A stretch of 64,000 nt of DNA from assembly GCA_002778195.1 (NCBI GenBank), contig PCDI01000003.1:3121913-3185912 (forward strand). Direction: 5' to 3'. Under the pieces are notes generated by a model. It was not told the origin of the DNA. It was given only the letters and a program-made list of their open reading frames with translations, and did not search any database. Every line of letters begins with the position of its first letter. Position 1 is the stretch's first letter. Both the position numbers and the translations under genes were made by a program. This DNA is from Raffaelea ambrosiae. Taxonomy: Eukaryota > Ascomycota > Sordariomycetes > Ophiostomatales > Ophiostomataceae. Positions 32,641-44,003 of the stretch are shown here, piece by piece.

Positions 32641-35600
32641 TCATCGCAGCGGTAGATTGTTCCGGCTGTACGTCGCGCCTCCAAAGGCCGGTCCTGTCCA
32701 CCCCTGGTTGATGCTCTGTCGCACAATCATTGCAGCTGCCTGTTGTGCCGTCGCCCGCTCCTTCTGGCGGTGCCGCTCCTTCAGGTAGTGCGCCGCCTCG
32801 GGGCGCATCCGCAGAATCCGCAAAATCATGTCGTCTGACGGGTCGGCCTGCAGCTCCTTACGCCGCTCCTCTTTGGCCTTGCGCATCGTGCCCAAGTTTC
32901 GGCTCATCATGATGCTCTTGCCCCGCCGGATCGTGCCCATACTGGCGAAGGCCGCCGAGTGCGCGACCAATCCAGCGGGCGCCGACATCCGGTTGGCGGC
33001 TGCTGCAGATGGGCCCCCGACCCCGCCTGCCACCGCCGCCTGCTGCTGCTGGATCAGCTGCTGCTGTGCCCGCTGTGCCGTGGCCGCCGCCATGCGTTCC
33101 GACGTCCGGATCAGATTCTCGGTCGTCTCAAAGTAGAAGAAATTCAGCGATGCCAGCTCGTGGTACTTGGGCGACTTGAGAATATCAGCAGGCACGCCAA
33201 GCGCCTCGCCCTGGTCGTCCTTGGCATTGAAGAAATCAAAGAGCAGCTCCAGCCACTTGTAGACGACGTCCATCTCGGCCTGGGTCAGCTGCTTCTGCGT
33301 CGACGGCTTATCCGACAGCGGCGGAACCAGCAGCGACTCGATCGCCATCAGCACCTCCTTCCACAGCCGCGTCATGACTGCCATCATCGTCACGTGTGTC
33401 AACGTCTGGTTCATGATCGCAAAGTTCTCGTTAAAGTACGTAAACAGCGGCTGCAGCGTGGCCTCGACGTCCACGGTTTGGGGCGGAGCAGCCGCGGCGG
33501 TGGGTACACGCGACGTCCGCTTCTGCCACAGCGCCGCCACCGATGCCATCGACGACGCCAGACCGCGATTCAGCAGATTCTTGAGCGCTTCGTACGACAA
33601 AGACGCGTTGATGTGCGCCACCAGCTTGTCCGTGACCTTGCGCACCATGTCGCGCTCGGTGCGTTTCAGGTACCGGAACGCCTTGCCAAAGTGAAATTGG
33701 ATGTCGTCGCGCTCGCCCTCCATGCTGACGCGCAGCAGCAGCCGGCCCTGGGTGTCAAGGTCGAGCCAGAACTCGCGCGGCAAATAGTCGCTAAAGTGCA
33801 GCGGGTCCAGCTTGAGCGACGTGCGGCCCACAAAGTCGTGGTCGCCAAAGGTGTCGTAGTCCCAGATGGTGGCGATAATGTTGAGCGGGCCCGACACTGT
33901 GATCTCAACCGACTCGTCCCAGCGCGGGTTGAGGCTGCGCATGATGATGCGCGTCTTGGCCAGACGCTTCTGGTACTCGTCACACAGCACCACGTAAGGG
34001 TCGCTGGTGCCCGTTGGATCGCACGCCTTGATATCCTCAGCCTCGACAATCTTGATCGTGAAGACGTACTTCGCGTTGCGGCGGTCGATCGGCTTGGGTG
34101 GGCCGTTGACACGCTGGAGGACCTCTGCACAGCCGTCGACGTTCACTGCCTTTTCCAATTTGTCCAAGGCTTGCATAGCCCACTCGATGTTGTTCAGTTT
34201 GACAAAAGACTGCGAAGTTAGCGGTAAAACAGAAAGAGGGGGGGGGGGGGGGGGGGGGACACAAAAAGAAACCCCCAAAAAACCAGAACAGAAACATCAA
34301 ACTTGAGCTTACCTCTGGATAAAACTGAAAGGGTTCGACCTTCTCTTTGTTGCTCAGGGCGTCCTTGGCATACTGCATCCACCGCTCCTGTGCCGTTTTG
34401 TTGGCATTCGCAATCTCCTGCGCCGATGGCCGGTCCATCTCCTTGGCAAAACGCTGCTCGACAATCTCGCAGTACCGCCCGATGCCGGCCGTGAACGCCT
34501 GCGACAGCGCAGTCATAAACTTGGCATGGTGCACGTCGTCGTCCCACTCAAGCGCATAGATCTGGTCGACGCTCTGGTTGAAGGCCTGAAACGTGTCCAT
34601 GATGGAGACGCTGTGCCGCTGGTCGTCTGTCGGAATGTCCACGCCCGGGTTCTCCACCCGCACCTGGAACTGGTCCTGCTTGATGGCCTGCTCCACGATG
34701 CCTTCCATGCGCTCCTGCGCACCGCGGATCCACCGCCACACAAACTCCTCCAGGAGACCCTCGACATGGAAGGCGAACGGCTGGCCAGGCAGGCTCTCGG
34801 TGTGGATCTTGCGAATGTCCACCAGCTCTCTGTACAGGTCGAAGCCGTCCTGCATGTTCACCTCCAGGCCACGGTCCTTGGCCACCTGGATCACCCGCTC
34901 GATAATGGCCTGCGCATCCTGCTCAAAGCTCGGAAACATGGTCGACACCAGCTGTGTAAAAGGGCTCACGCCCAGGATCTGGGGGGTTTTGCGGTACCGT
35001 TTGCGCGTCCGCTCGCACAAGGCCACAACATCCTTGCCCAGTGCCACCACATGGCTAAAGTCCCACGCATCCTCGTGCTGCGGGATGTCCTTGTCGAGGT
35101 AGTCGCGGTACACCCCAGCGGCACGCTCGCGCAGCGACTCTGTTAGGGCCTCCGCAAACTGCTCGATGACATCCGGCCGATCAGGGAAGGCGGGATCCGC
35201 ATGGATGTGGTCGGTAATGAACATGAGCGACGGTCCGATGGACCGCGGCTTCGGCTCGTAGCATTCGGCAGCCACTTCCAGCAGCTCACGCAGCATGGCA
35301 TCGTGCAGACGGCTCAGAATGTGCTGGTAGGTCGCATAGTCGTGCATCGTCCAGTGGCTGGACGGGATATCCTGCAGCGTGGTGCCAAACTGCTGGATAT
35401 GCGGCGCCTTCTTGTTGTGTGGCAAGAAGTCCAGGCTGGCCTTCTGTTTGACGTCCTCAAAGATCTCGTACACCTCCTCGGCGCGCAGCTCCAGGTCGAG
35501 GTACTTTTGCGAGGACACGTCCAGCAGCAGGATGGCGCGGCTGAACTGCGGAAGACGCCAGTGCACAGCCAGCTCGGCGAGCAGCTCGACGGACGGGCGC

Positions 35601-37018
35601 TGCAGCGGAATGGCCTCGCAGACGGCCAAGGTCGGATCTGGGTGCAGCTGGTCGTAGGACATGGCGTGCTTGAGCACAAACTTGTAGTAGGCCTGGGTGT
35701 CGGGCGGGATGAACGTGTAGCTGGGGGCCAGCTCATCGGGGTTGCTGCCGCCGCCGTCGTCCAGAGAGAGCGAGGGCAGGCCAAAAGAGCCGTCCAGGCT
35801 GCCTCCGTCATTCTGGGACAGCATGCGGCTGAGATCGGCATACGCCTGGTCCTCAGAGCCGCTGCTGCTGATGCCGCCGCCGTACATCGACATGGGGCGG
35901 CCGGGCAGCGGCTTGTCGAGACTGCCGCCAGCAGCAGCGTTGCTGCCGCCCGTGGTCTTGGCGAGCTCGGGCCGGATCTTGAGCAGCTCCAGCATCAGCT
36001 GGGTGATCTGGTGGATCTCGGCCTTCTTCCACTCGTCGTAGGCGCTGTCGACGTCGAAGTCCTGGTGGCGCAGGGCGCCCGGCATGTTGGAGGTCAGGCG
36101 GTGCTGGTAGGTCTTGAGGTCCTTGAGTGCGGCCTCCTCGGTCCAGACGGTCAGATCGCGGTCGATGTCGGCCTGGACTTCGGTCTGGGTGCGGCCAAAG
36201 ATGCGGGCCACGGTCTGCACCATGGGCATGTCCTTGACGTCGTAGGACAGCGGGATCTCGACCTCGATGGTCTTGTGCTGGCCGGACGGCCCGCCGAGGC
36301 TGTCGCTGGCCAGGTCCTGGTCGTTGGTGAGCAGCTTCTTCTCGAGCGTGGTCAGGCGGCTCATCAGCTCGGGCTTGCTCTGGTCGCTGCCGTGGTCGCG
36401 CAGCAGGCTGCTGACGAGCCGCACAAACAGCGCCACGTGCCGGTCGACCAGCGGCTTCCACGCGTCGTCGCCGGCGGGGCGTCCGCGGCTCTGCGCCTTG
36501 CTGGCCGAGCTGTAGAAGATCAGGATCAGCGGCTCAATGGCGCGGTCCTGGTCGATGCTCTTGCGGAAGGCCTTGGCCGTGAAGGCCGTGTAGGCCTCGC
36601 CAAAGGTGCGCTTGACCGCCGCGTCGTTGTAGCCGGGCAGCTTCTCCGTGCCGCGCAGCACGCCCTCCATGCGCTTCTCCAGCGACGGCCGGAAGCTGTG
36701 CGGCAGCTTGAGGCCGCTGCCGCCGCTGCCGCTGCTCGAGCCAGACGGCATGAACTCCTTCATCAGCTCGCTCACGCTGCTGCTGGCCGTGTGGCTGCGC
36801 GCCACCGGCTTCGGCACTGCCACATACTCCTTGCGCTTCTTCTTGGGCTGCAGCAGGTAGTCGAGAAAGGCCGTGCGCAGGGCATAGCTGTAGCCCTCGT
36901 CAAACGTCACCTCGGTCAGCTGCACGGCTCGTGAGCCGGCTCGCGAGCGGTGGCTCATGCGCGAGTTGTGGATGCTCGTCCTGGACGGTCGAAACGTCCG
37001 GTTCGACGCGGTCGACAT
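32641..37018 (-). CDS. UNC13/Munc13-like C2-domain protein
   Basis: Two exons in phase 0 (37018-34313 and 34209-32641) encode 1424 residues. The C2 domain (about 949-1070) has the calcium-binding aspartate pattern: VEAEDIKACD, GTSDPYVVL, NPRWDESVEI and WDYDTFGDHDFVG. Regions of the MUN/MHD type flank it: upstream the helical segment with EEFVWRWIRGAQERMEGIV and FMTALSQAFTAGIGRYCE, and downstream VVYKWLELLFDFFNAKDDQGEALG. The N-terminal 330 residues are Ser-rich and partly basic (RTSIHNSRMSHRSRAG). S. pombe has a related Unc13-like protein at cell tips and division sites; members act in vesicle docking, membrane traffic and septum formation. The start at 37018 has good context; a longer reading begins at a non-ATG. 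The 103-base intron contains a run of 21 G/C bases at 34238-34258. Confidence 0.88.
34238..34258. repeat. 21-base homopolymer G tract in intron
   Basis: An uninterrupted G run on the plus strand (C in the transcript) fills the acceptor-proximal part of the UNC13-like intron, where a polypyrimidine tract would be expected. Confidence 0.9.
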
Positions 37019-38923
37019 GACTGCCGGAACCGCCCCGGGAGGGAGGAAATGCAAGAAGTCGCCGTCGCAGACGAGGGCAGGCCGGGGACAGGGGTGGTCA
37101 GTCGGACAAGCGGTCGGTCAGTTGGTGGTCGGCGCGATGTTCAGGCGGGGTTGCGAAAGCGGCAAAGAAAAAATAGGGGTCTTCGATAAGGCTCTCACGA
37201 GGTGTCGGCGCTGGCGAGCAACAGAGAGAGTAGACGCGGTTGAAAAATGCTGTAAAACTGGAACGCAGACGAGGGTTCGACGCACGGAAGTCGTCTGCAG
37301 GAGAACAGGGTCGTGTCGTCGTCGGCGTTGTGGAATGTGTTTCGGATTGTTTTGAGGAGTGAGGGTGAGGCACAGGAGGAAAACGTGAAAGGTAATACGT
37401 AGCCCAGCCAGAAAGTGGCGGCATGCCATCGGTGTGGCTTAATTTGGACCCTGCACGCCAACAGCCCGATTCCTGGCGGGGCACCTGAGACGTCATGGCG
37501 GCAGGCGCGACCCGTTCGCAGGGAACACGACAGCGCGCCACTAGCCCACCTCGGTGACATCCCGTGATAACCATTTGAACGAGATCCCAACGGCAATTCG
37601 CCCACCGACACAGCAGGGGAGAGATGCAGCTACGCAATAAACTAAAGCGGGCTTTGATGCCGAGAGTGAGTGGTGGTTCGAACGGCGTGCAATTTGTGAA
37701 CGGCTGGTCCAAGAACTCTTTTGTCTTTCGAACTCTCAACAGTTCTCAACAGTGGCGGCGAGTTCTCATTTAGCTAATCGCACTCACAATTTCACCCGAC
37801 TCGTGTTCTCCTGCTCAGCATCTGTCTCGGTCGCGGGGCAGACGCTGGAGTTGGATTAGGCTGGCCAACTGCCCAGCATGGGCCGACAAAGAACAAATGT
37901 TTTCGGGTCTCCCCTGCCCCAAGCCTGCCAACAGCAAAGCCGTGCCTCTGCAATTGGCAGCCGACGCAATCCAAAGTGTAACGTCGCCACTTATGTGGGG
38001 CTTCCTCTGTATTGCTTTTGGCGGCTTCGGTTTGCGTGCTGCTCGTGCCATTGTACTCGGCACCACCGTTTTTCTTCCCAGACATGTTACTCTGGCCCCA
38101 TCTAGCAACGGTCGGCTTCTCCTTTTTCTCCTTGCATTGTTAATTGGCTGTTGTATTGCCGTCTTTCGTAGTTGGACAAGGAGGCAGAAAAATGAGCTAG
38201 GCAACGGCTGCATCGGTTTTGCTATCATGTACACTTGAAAATTAGGTTCTAGTTATACCACACACAAAAACTTTTGAACGACCAGAAGAAAAGGAGCACT
38301 GCCAAGTCTGCGACTGTGGTGTGTTCTGTTCTTGTTCGTCCTTCGATCAGTAATAGGAAATCATTGCGGTTAATTATGACATGATCAAAGTTGAAATCTG
38401 GGGGGTTAAATCGTGAACAAATTAAGTTTTTTCGGAGCCGTTCATGCAACTCTGCATGGTTTTATTCAACAAACGACAAAAATTGACAAGTCAAATAAGC
38501 CGGTGCTAGAGCAGCATAATTCTCAACAGCCACCCCTGGTCTGGATGAGCTCCTACACACAAAGCCGCACTTACAGGGAGCTACCAACAGCTGGAAACGG
38601 AAAGAAAAATAAATAGAAATGTAATGTGATGGTATAACAAAACACCTGTGTGGTGGTGTGATCTCTACTGCGGACTGCGAACAGCGGCAAGGGTGTGGAT
38701 TTCGTTTTCTCTTTATTTTCTCTTTGTTTAATCTTCTGTGTGAACGATTGAACGTAACTTCTCTTGAAACAGCCTTTTGGTTCTTCTTTCGTGTTATGTT
38801 TGCTTTTTCTATAGAGGACCACCGCGATGCACCATCTCTTGTTTTTCTCTTCTCTCTGACCAAAATCCAGAAAGGGAGATAAATGTTCTTTGCCCAGAAC
38901 AAACTCTAAAGCGCATCATAGCC
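37019..38923. other. Intergenic
   Basis: About 1.9 kb between the UNC13-like gene and the kinase-like pseudogene. The first 700 bases are GC-rich promoter/leader sequence; 38250-38900 is AT-rich. Open frames lack motifs. Confidence 0.55.
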
Positions 38924-39912
38924 ATACCGGTCACTACAAAAGCGCCCAGTCGATCGGGTAAGTGCTTCCTTGGTGGTTGACTCAATTGGTTGATCCATGG
39001 TGCATTTGTTTCACTACATTTGCGAGTGACTGACCGCCACCGAAGCCAAGAAGGCAGCGAAGGTTAATCAAGCCGATGCTATCGACGATGATGAGACTGC
39101 TGCACTGGCCAATAAGGAACCTACTCATAGCTCGCCCGCCCACGACAAAGACGGCCACTATTTTCACATGGACGTGGGGAGCGGCTTTGGGTTCAGACAT
39201 ATTGTCGTTTTGGAGGTAGGCGATTATTCTGATGCGCTAAGTCAGTTCTATATTGTGGACGGCGGCGACAGATTGTACTATGGCGAAATTCCTGGGCAAT
39301 TTCCCGACAAGAAGTTTATTCGCGAAGCCGTCAAGTTGGTGGATGATACAAAAGCATTTCCGATCTACGAGCCGTCGGCCAACCTGATGGTGGCCCCGGG
39401 TAGCTACTGGGACCCAGAATTGCTGTATACCAAACGACCCGGGATTGAATGAGCTGTGCGCGGCAACACGGTGATCAATGCGGATGAACAGCTACTCTAC
39501 GAATTGCGCATCATGGAGCAGCTCGCGCACGCACCGCATCCCCACATCGTACGTTATTTCCAACCGGGGCCGCATCACCGGCCTGGTCTTAGAGAAACTG
39601 TCGCGGTCTTTGTGTCGGCTAGATCCGGAAACACTGGCACAGCTCGACAAGAAAAAGTTCATGGCCTGTCTTATCTAGGCCGTGGAGCACCTGCACAGGC
39701 CTGGCCTAGCTCATAATGATATCAAGCCGAGCAACACCATGGTACGGGACAATCTACCTTTACTCAGGGACTTTGGGTCGTGCGCCCCCTTCAGGATGAC
39801 TGCCGCTATGTTGCGTACGAGAGGATGGATATAGGCACTAGGGGATGGCTACAATGGCTGCTCGAACAAACGAAATGACATCTATGCGCTCGCAAGAGGC
39901 TGGAGACCCTAG
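38924..39912 (+). pseudogene. Broken paralogue of the kinase-like gene at 5583-6632
   Basis: Several segments align in order with the intact protein: PVTTKAP at 38927 (intact PVTTRAS, with ATA at 38924 where that gene has ATG), then GFRHIVV, DGGDRLYYGEI, AFPIYEPSANLMV, ELRIMEQLAHAPHPHIVRYF, RGRITGLVLEKLSRSL, AVEHLHRPGLAHNDIKPSN, LLRDFGSCAPFR and RNDIYALARG. Lesions: no start codon, TGA at 39450-39452, a frameshift near 39555-39570, TAG at 39676-39678 (CAG in the ancestor is likely) and TAG at 39832-39834. It is about as long as the intact gene, so the decay is by point changes and small indels rather than truncation. The HND catalytic motif is shared by both copies, so it belongs to the family. 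It lies just upstream of the GPI-protein gene. Confidence 0.85.
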
Positions 39913-40765
39913 CCCAATTTCCATGCACTGTTATCAAACGCGATGAAGAGCAAGTAGGCCAAAGAAATGAGTAGGGCCAAGAAACGAGCCCAGGGGGTTG
40001 TGTGCGCGCGCGATAGTTGAGGGGTACTTTGTCGGGATGCATACCCACAGTGAAGACGGAGCTCAACTTCCTCTCCCGGCTATAACAAGAGTTGGAAAAC
40101 ACAGGCGACAGTGGGCAAACAGCTAGATAGACAAAATCATGTTTGGTTGCCGCAAGTTCCCAACAGAGTTTCCACAAGGTTCTGGGGTGGGAAGAAAAGA
40201 TATTATCCTGTGGCTCCAAGGAGTTACTTTCAATGCTTTCAAAAAATAGTACTTCTGTCCTGCATCCAAGAGGGGGGGGGGGAAGAGAGAGAGGGGGGGG
40301 ATAAGATAATGTAAATTGCTGACGTGTTTCAGCTAGGCAGCACACAGTTGGGCATATTTGTCGCCATGTCTGGACACAAGGCTGAGTTGACACTATGCTA
40401 GATTCTGGTTGCCCAGCACTTGGCATTGTCTGTTCGTTGTTGAAAACCATGGGCCTCTGGTGCTCCTAACCACCTGTATCAAATCCGGGCACTTGTGCGC
40501 CAGTGCACAGCGCCAGTGCCAAGACGACCAAGTTGCTGGGCTGGCCACCCTAGACAAATGGCTAGATCCCGTTTGGGAGAGTGCACTGCCCAAGCCTCGC
40601 CGTCTTTTGCCTCTGGAAGTCGAAGCTAACTCGAGATGCAAAGTATAAGCAGGCCAAGAACGTGCCAAGGTTCAGCCACATAACGATGGGACCAAAGTGT
40701 AGACGTTAATAATATTGCTTTCTTTTCCGCACATCACCTCTACACCTGCTACGGCTGTGAATTTG
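39913..40765. other. Intergenic with short G tracts
   Basis: Holds G runs at 40272-40282 and 40293-40300 separated by a purine repeat, then unassigned sequence up to the TATA box of the next gene. Confidence 0.55.
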
Positions 40766-40774
40766 TATATAAAA
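40766..40774 (+). promoter_or_regulatory. TATA box
   Basis: TATATAAAA lies 85-93 bases before the ATG at 40859, at a plausible core-promoter distance for a regulated secreted-protein gene. Confidence 0.55.
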
Positions 40775-40858
40775 CAGGCAATCAGCCAGTGAATGTGTCT
40801 TCCATGTCTGGAGGGCTCAAACATCATCCCTCCCTCGTACAAATTTATCACCATCATC

Positions 40859-41983
40859 ATGAGGACTCTCTACGGGTTGCTCGCTACCTCTGTTGCTCTG
40901 CTGCTGGGCGGCCGGTCTTCAACGGCCGCCTTTTTCCATGTCCCCATGAAAATGCAGCCACGCCCGCAGTCTGCCAACACCCATGTGCTGCCGCTGGCGC
41001 ACCAAAGCGAGATTGCGGGCGACTTGGACCTGTACCGATCTGTGGGCAAGAATCGCCTCAACTGGGAAGCATTGCAACACAGCCAAGATATTAGCAGTTT
41101 ACTGGATGCACCTTTCTGCTTCGCTGACGCGGTAAACGTTTGGGTGAAGGGAAAGAAGGGGTTTGCCTCATGCAAAACTAGAAATATCGAGCAAATGGCA
41201 GACCAAGGGACAGAGCTGGTCATGCCCCCCCAGCTGGTGCAGGACGGACGCTTGTCCCCGATATTGCAGGACTTCCTCGGCCAGCCTCATGCGGAACTGC
41301 TGCCTGAACTGACTAACGCGACAGCCTTTGACCTCTTAGTCGACCGTGCGATGTGGCTCACGACCCGCTACCCGCGGAAGGTGGACATGAGCTCTCAGGA
41401 TTTCCCTTACCGCAGCGAGGACGCGTCGGCTACCACGACCACCAAGACAACGGCACGCGCATCGACCGTCCCAAGGTCCGTCTACTTGTCGGCGAGCACG
41501 CTATTCGAATCCTTTCTACGGGAGCAGCAGCGAACAGCGACGGCGGTCGCGGTGACAACGACGACGAAGACGATGCCGACGGTGGGGCCAGCGTGGACTC
41601 GGAGGCTAGGGACGATCATCTCAGCCGCGACAGCAACAGAAACAGCAACAGACTCTTATTCCTTTACCACCCTCGGCATCAGCGAGCGAGCCGCCATATG
41701 GGCCTCGCAGTATCCGGAAGCTTCCATTGTGACGTCCACTGCGACGGCGAAAGTGACAACCACCACCACCAGCAAGACCGCGTCGCGGAAGCTGCAGTCC
41801 AGCTACGTCACCACCACGACGCTGACTCCACTCTACGAGGGTGATCCGATACCTACCATCACACAGTACAGCCTCTGGCTGGTCGAAGTGCCTGTCGAAA
41901 CCGGCGCCGCCGGGAAGCTTTCGCTGGGGGTGTCGTCAATCACGGTGACGTGGAGTGTGCTTCTCGTGCAGCTGATGTTGTGA
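40859..41983 (+). CDS. Secreted Thr/Ser-rich protein, probable GPI-anchored cell-surface protein
   Basis: Single exon, 374 residues. I chose the ATG at 40859 over one 66 bases upstream because it places a clear signal peptide first (MRTLYGLLATSVALLLGG, ending near SSTAA). The middle (about 60-190) has NRLNWEALQHSQDI, FCFADAVNVW and CKTRNIEQ with two cysteines. From about 200 the chain is rich in Thr, Ser and Ala (TTTTKTTARAST and similar), a likely O-glycosylated stalk. The extreme C-terminus is a hydrophobic tail (SSITVTWSVLLVQLML) preceded by Gly/Ala residues suited to a GPI omega site. No enzyme motif is seen. Thr-rich anchored proteins are common fungal wall components or adhesins; the family is unknown to me. 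Confidence 0.75.
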   Translation: MRTLYGLLATSVALLLGGRSSTAAFFHVPMKMQPRPQSANTHVLPLAHQSEIAGDLDLYRSVGKNRLNWEALQHSQDISSLLDAPFCFADAVNVWVKGKKGFASCKTRNIEQMADQGTELVMPPQLVQDGRLSPILQDFLGQPHAELLPELTNATAFDLLVDRAMWLTTRYPRKVDMSSQDFPYRSEDASATTTTKTTARASTVPRSVYLSASTLFESFLREQQRTATAVAVTTTTKTMPTVGPAWTRRLGTIISAATATETATDSYSFTTLGISERAAIWASQYPEASIVTSTATAKVTTTTTSKTASRKLQSSYVTTTTLTPLYEGDPIPTITQYSLWLVEVPVETGAAGKLSLGVSSITVTWSVLLVQLML

Positions 41984-44003
41984 GCGGACCAGCACTGTCG
42001 AGGCGTATGTATTTACTGTTACGACGGTCATTACAGGCAGGATTCATCTTTTAATGAAGTCTCGTAGGGACGACGAAATCTTTCTCTGCTTTCTTCTTTC
42101 CCTTTTCAATATAAATCTATACAGAATTACGTATCATATACATGTCCACTTGGCGGAAATGGAAATGTAGTTTGGAAACAACAACTAACAGACGGAGTTG
42201 TCGTGATCAGTACGTCTGGTCAAGAGATGGGTGTCACAACCCCGATGAAGGGGTCCCGTGGTTTCCTCCACCTTGCACCAAACATTATCAGTAGTGACAG
42301 CATACACAGGCACAACGACAACTCACATCATTCCCTGCCAAGTCTGCTCTCCCTGTCAGTGTTTTACAGCAGCCGACATCATCTATTTCAAGGAAATTTT
42401 CAAAAATCGTGGGAAATATCGAGCCGTTCTCGATTATGAGGTCGACAGAGCCGAGCGTGGTTTGACTCGGGATAGCACAGCACAGCCTGAATGGTCACGT
42501 GGACAGGCGATGGTCCTCTGACGTGGTCCGGATGACCCGTGAAACGACTCATGGCTAAACACTGTGGCCACAGAGTATCAACTCGGGTGGTGACCGTGAC
42601 GGCAGCGCAGCCGGCACAGCCAGCAGCGGCACGCGCGCACACCAGCCGAAATACTCGTAGCACCCGACGGCCGAGCGACCCGTATGCAGCCTCTCCAGCC
42701 ATCGCCTGCGACTTGCATGACGCACTTTCTGCACGGCTGACCAACAAAAACGGGGGAGAACCAAACAAGCTTCTTCGCGCTTTGCCTTAGTGGGCAACCA
42801 GGCGCGGAGCGCGCTGGGACAAGCGCATACATAATAGGAAAAAGACAGGTCTCGTTGGAAAGGCATCATCCAGCATGATTGCATCCCATGATGCTCGTCA
42901 AATTGGCTTTATGCTAGAGTCGACTACATAGTATTACTGACTATGTACTTGTGCATTTACCAGTGTTTTTTTCTGGTTTGCCTATTTCGAGCCTATTATA
43001 GCCGACCCCGCTATGGACGGCCTGGCAGCCACAGCACACCCACCGTTAACTAGACTTCAGCAGGCTTCCCTTTTTTGGCGTCGTTTTGTGCCTTGACTTG
43101 CCCTGGCCAGGCCCGCTTTTCAGCGGCGCCAGTTCCAGGCTGTCTCTCTGTGGGCTCTCTCTCCCTGGCTGGGTGTGCTGGTTGTGCCTTCCTTCTCGGT
43201 TTCGCTCGCGCGCATTGCCCCTGCCCCAAATTTCCAGGGGGCCCACCCAACGAGACCACGACCCCGCCGTCCGCCGCGTTGCGCGCGCTGACCCGCCGCC
43301 TAAGCATTTCAGGCTCCTGCCATTTCCATCTGGGAGAGGGGGGTTGTCGGTCGCCCCTTCCTGCGCTTCCACGCCTTCCACTAAACACTAACTAGAAGAC
43401 ACAACGACTTCACCAGGCGCTCGTACTACTCGTACTATTGCAGTGTAGTTGGAACGGTAATACATAGCGGAATCCATACTGCTCTTGCGCCCGTTCGCCG
43501 GCTACGGTCGCTAAGTCTCTTCTTTTTTTTTTCCCCTGCCAGTCTCTCCTTCCGTCTCTCCGTTCCCTCGCGCCTTCCGCCTTTCATGAACGCCATTCTA
43601 CGTTCGATTTCGCCTCCCTTTCGGCTTCGCTTTTTTTTTCTTTTCTTGAACTCAGCTTCTGTTCTTTTCTCGACGCCCCCCCTCTCACCGCCGCCTCCGC
43701 CGCCGCCTCCGCCTTCTTACTCTCGTCCTTTGTGGCCGTATCTCTTTCTTCTTCTTTTGCGTTTCAGCCTCCTCTCGCTGCGCGTTCTCTTTCTCTAGCC
43801 TCTGTTGGCACACACATACTTTCTCCATTTTCTCGCTCGCCTCCCCACTTCCATCTTCCTTCGATATCCGGGCTTCCGTCCTCGACAAACGGCTCCTCTC
43901 CTCGGCCACGCTCATCCACCTCTTCTTGCTTCCGACGCGCCTCTGATCTTGACGCCTCCCGTCCCGCCGGCCTGCGTCAGCCCAACGTCGCTGCCTGCCC
44001 ATC
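41984..44003. other. Intergenic: 3' region of GPI-protein gene and long CSX2 leader
   Basis: No supported gene in 2 kb. From about 43500 to 44000 the sequence is strongly pyrimidine-rich (listed separately). Frames in 42400-42900 have no motifs. Confidence 0.55.
43510..43990 (+). promoter_or_regulatory. Pyrimidine-rich leader of CSX2
   Basis: A CT-rich tract of nearly 500 bases (TCTTCTTTT-type blocks, CCGCCTCCG repeats near 43690) immediately precedes the CSX2 ATG. It probably marks the promoter and 5' UTR; the role is inferred from composition. Confidence 0.4.

Noticed and set aside
35201..36934. 577-codon plus-strand frame
   Set aside because: Antisense shadow of the UNC13-like coding sequence, which has clear C2 and MUN motifs on the other strand.
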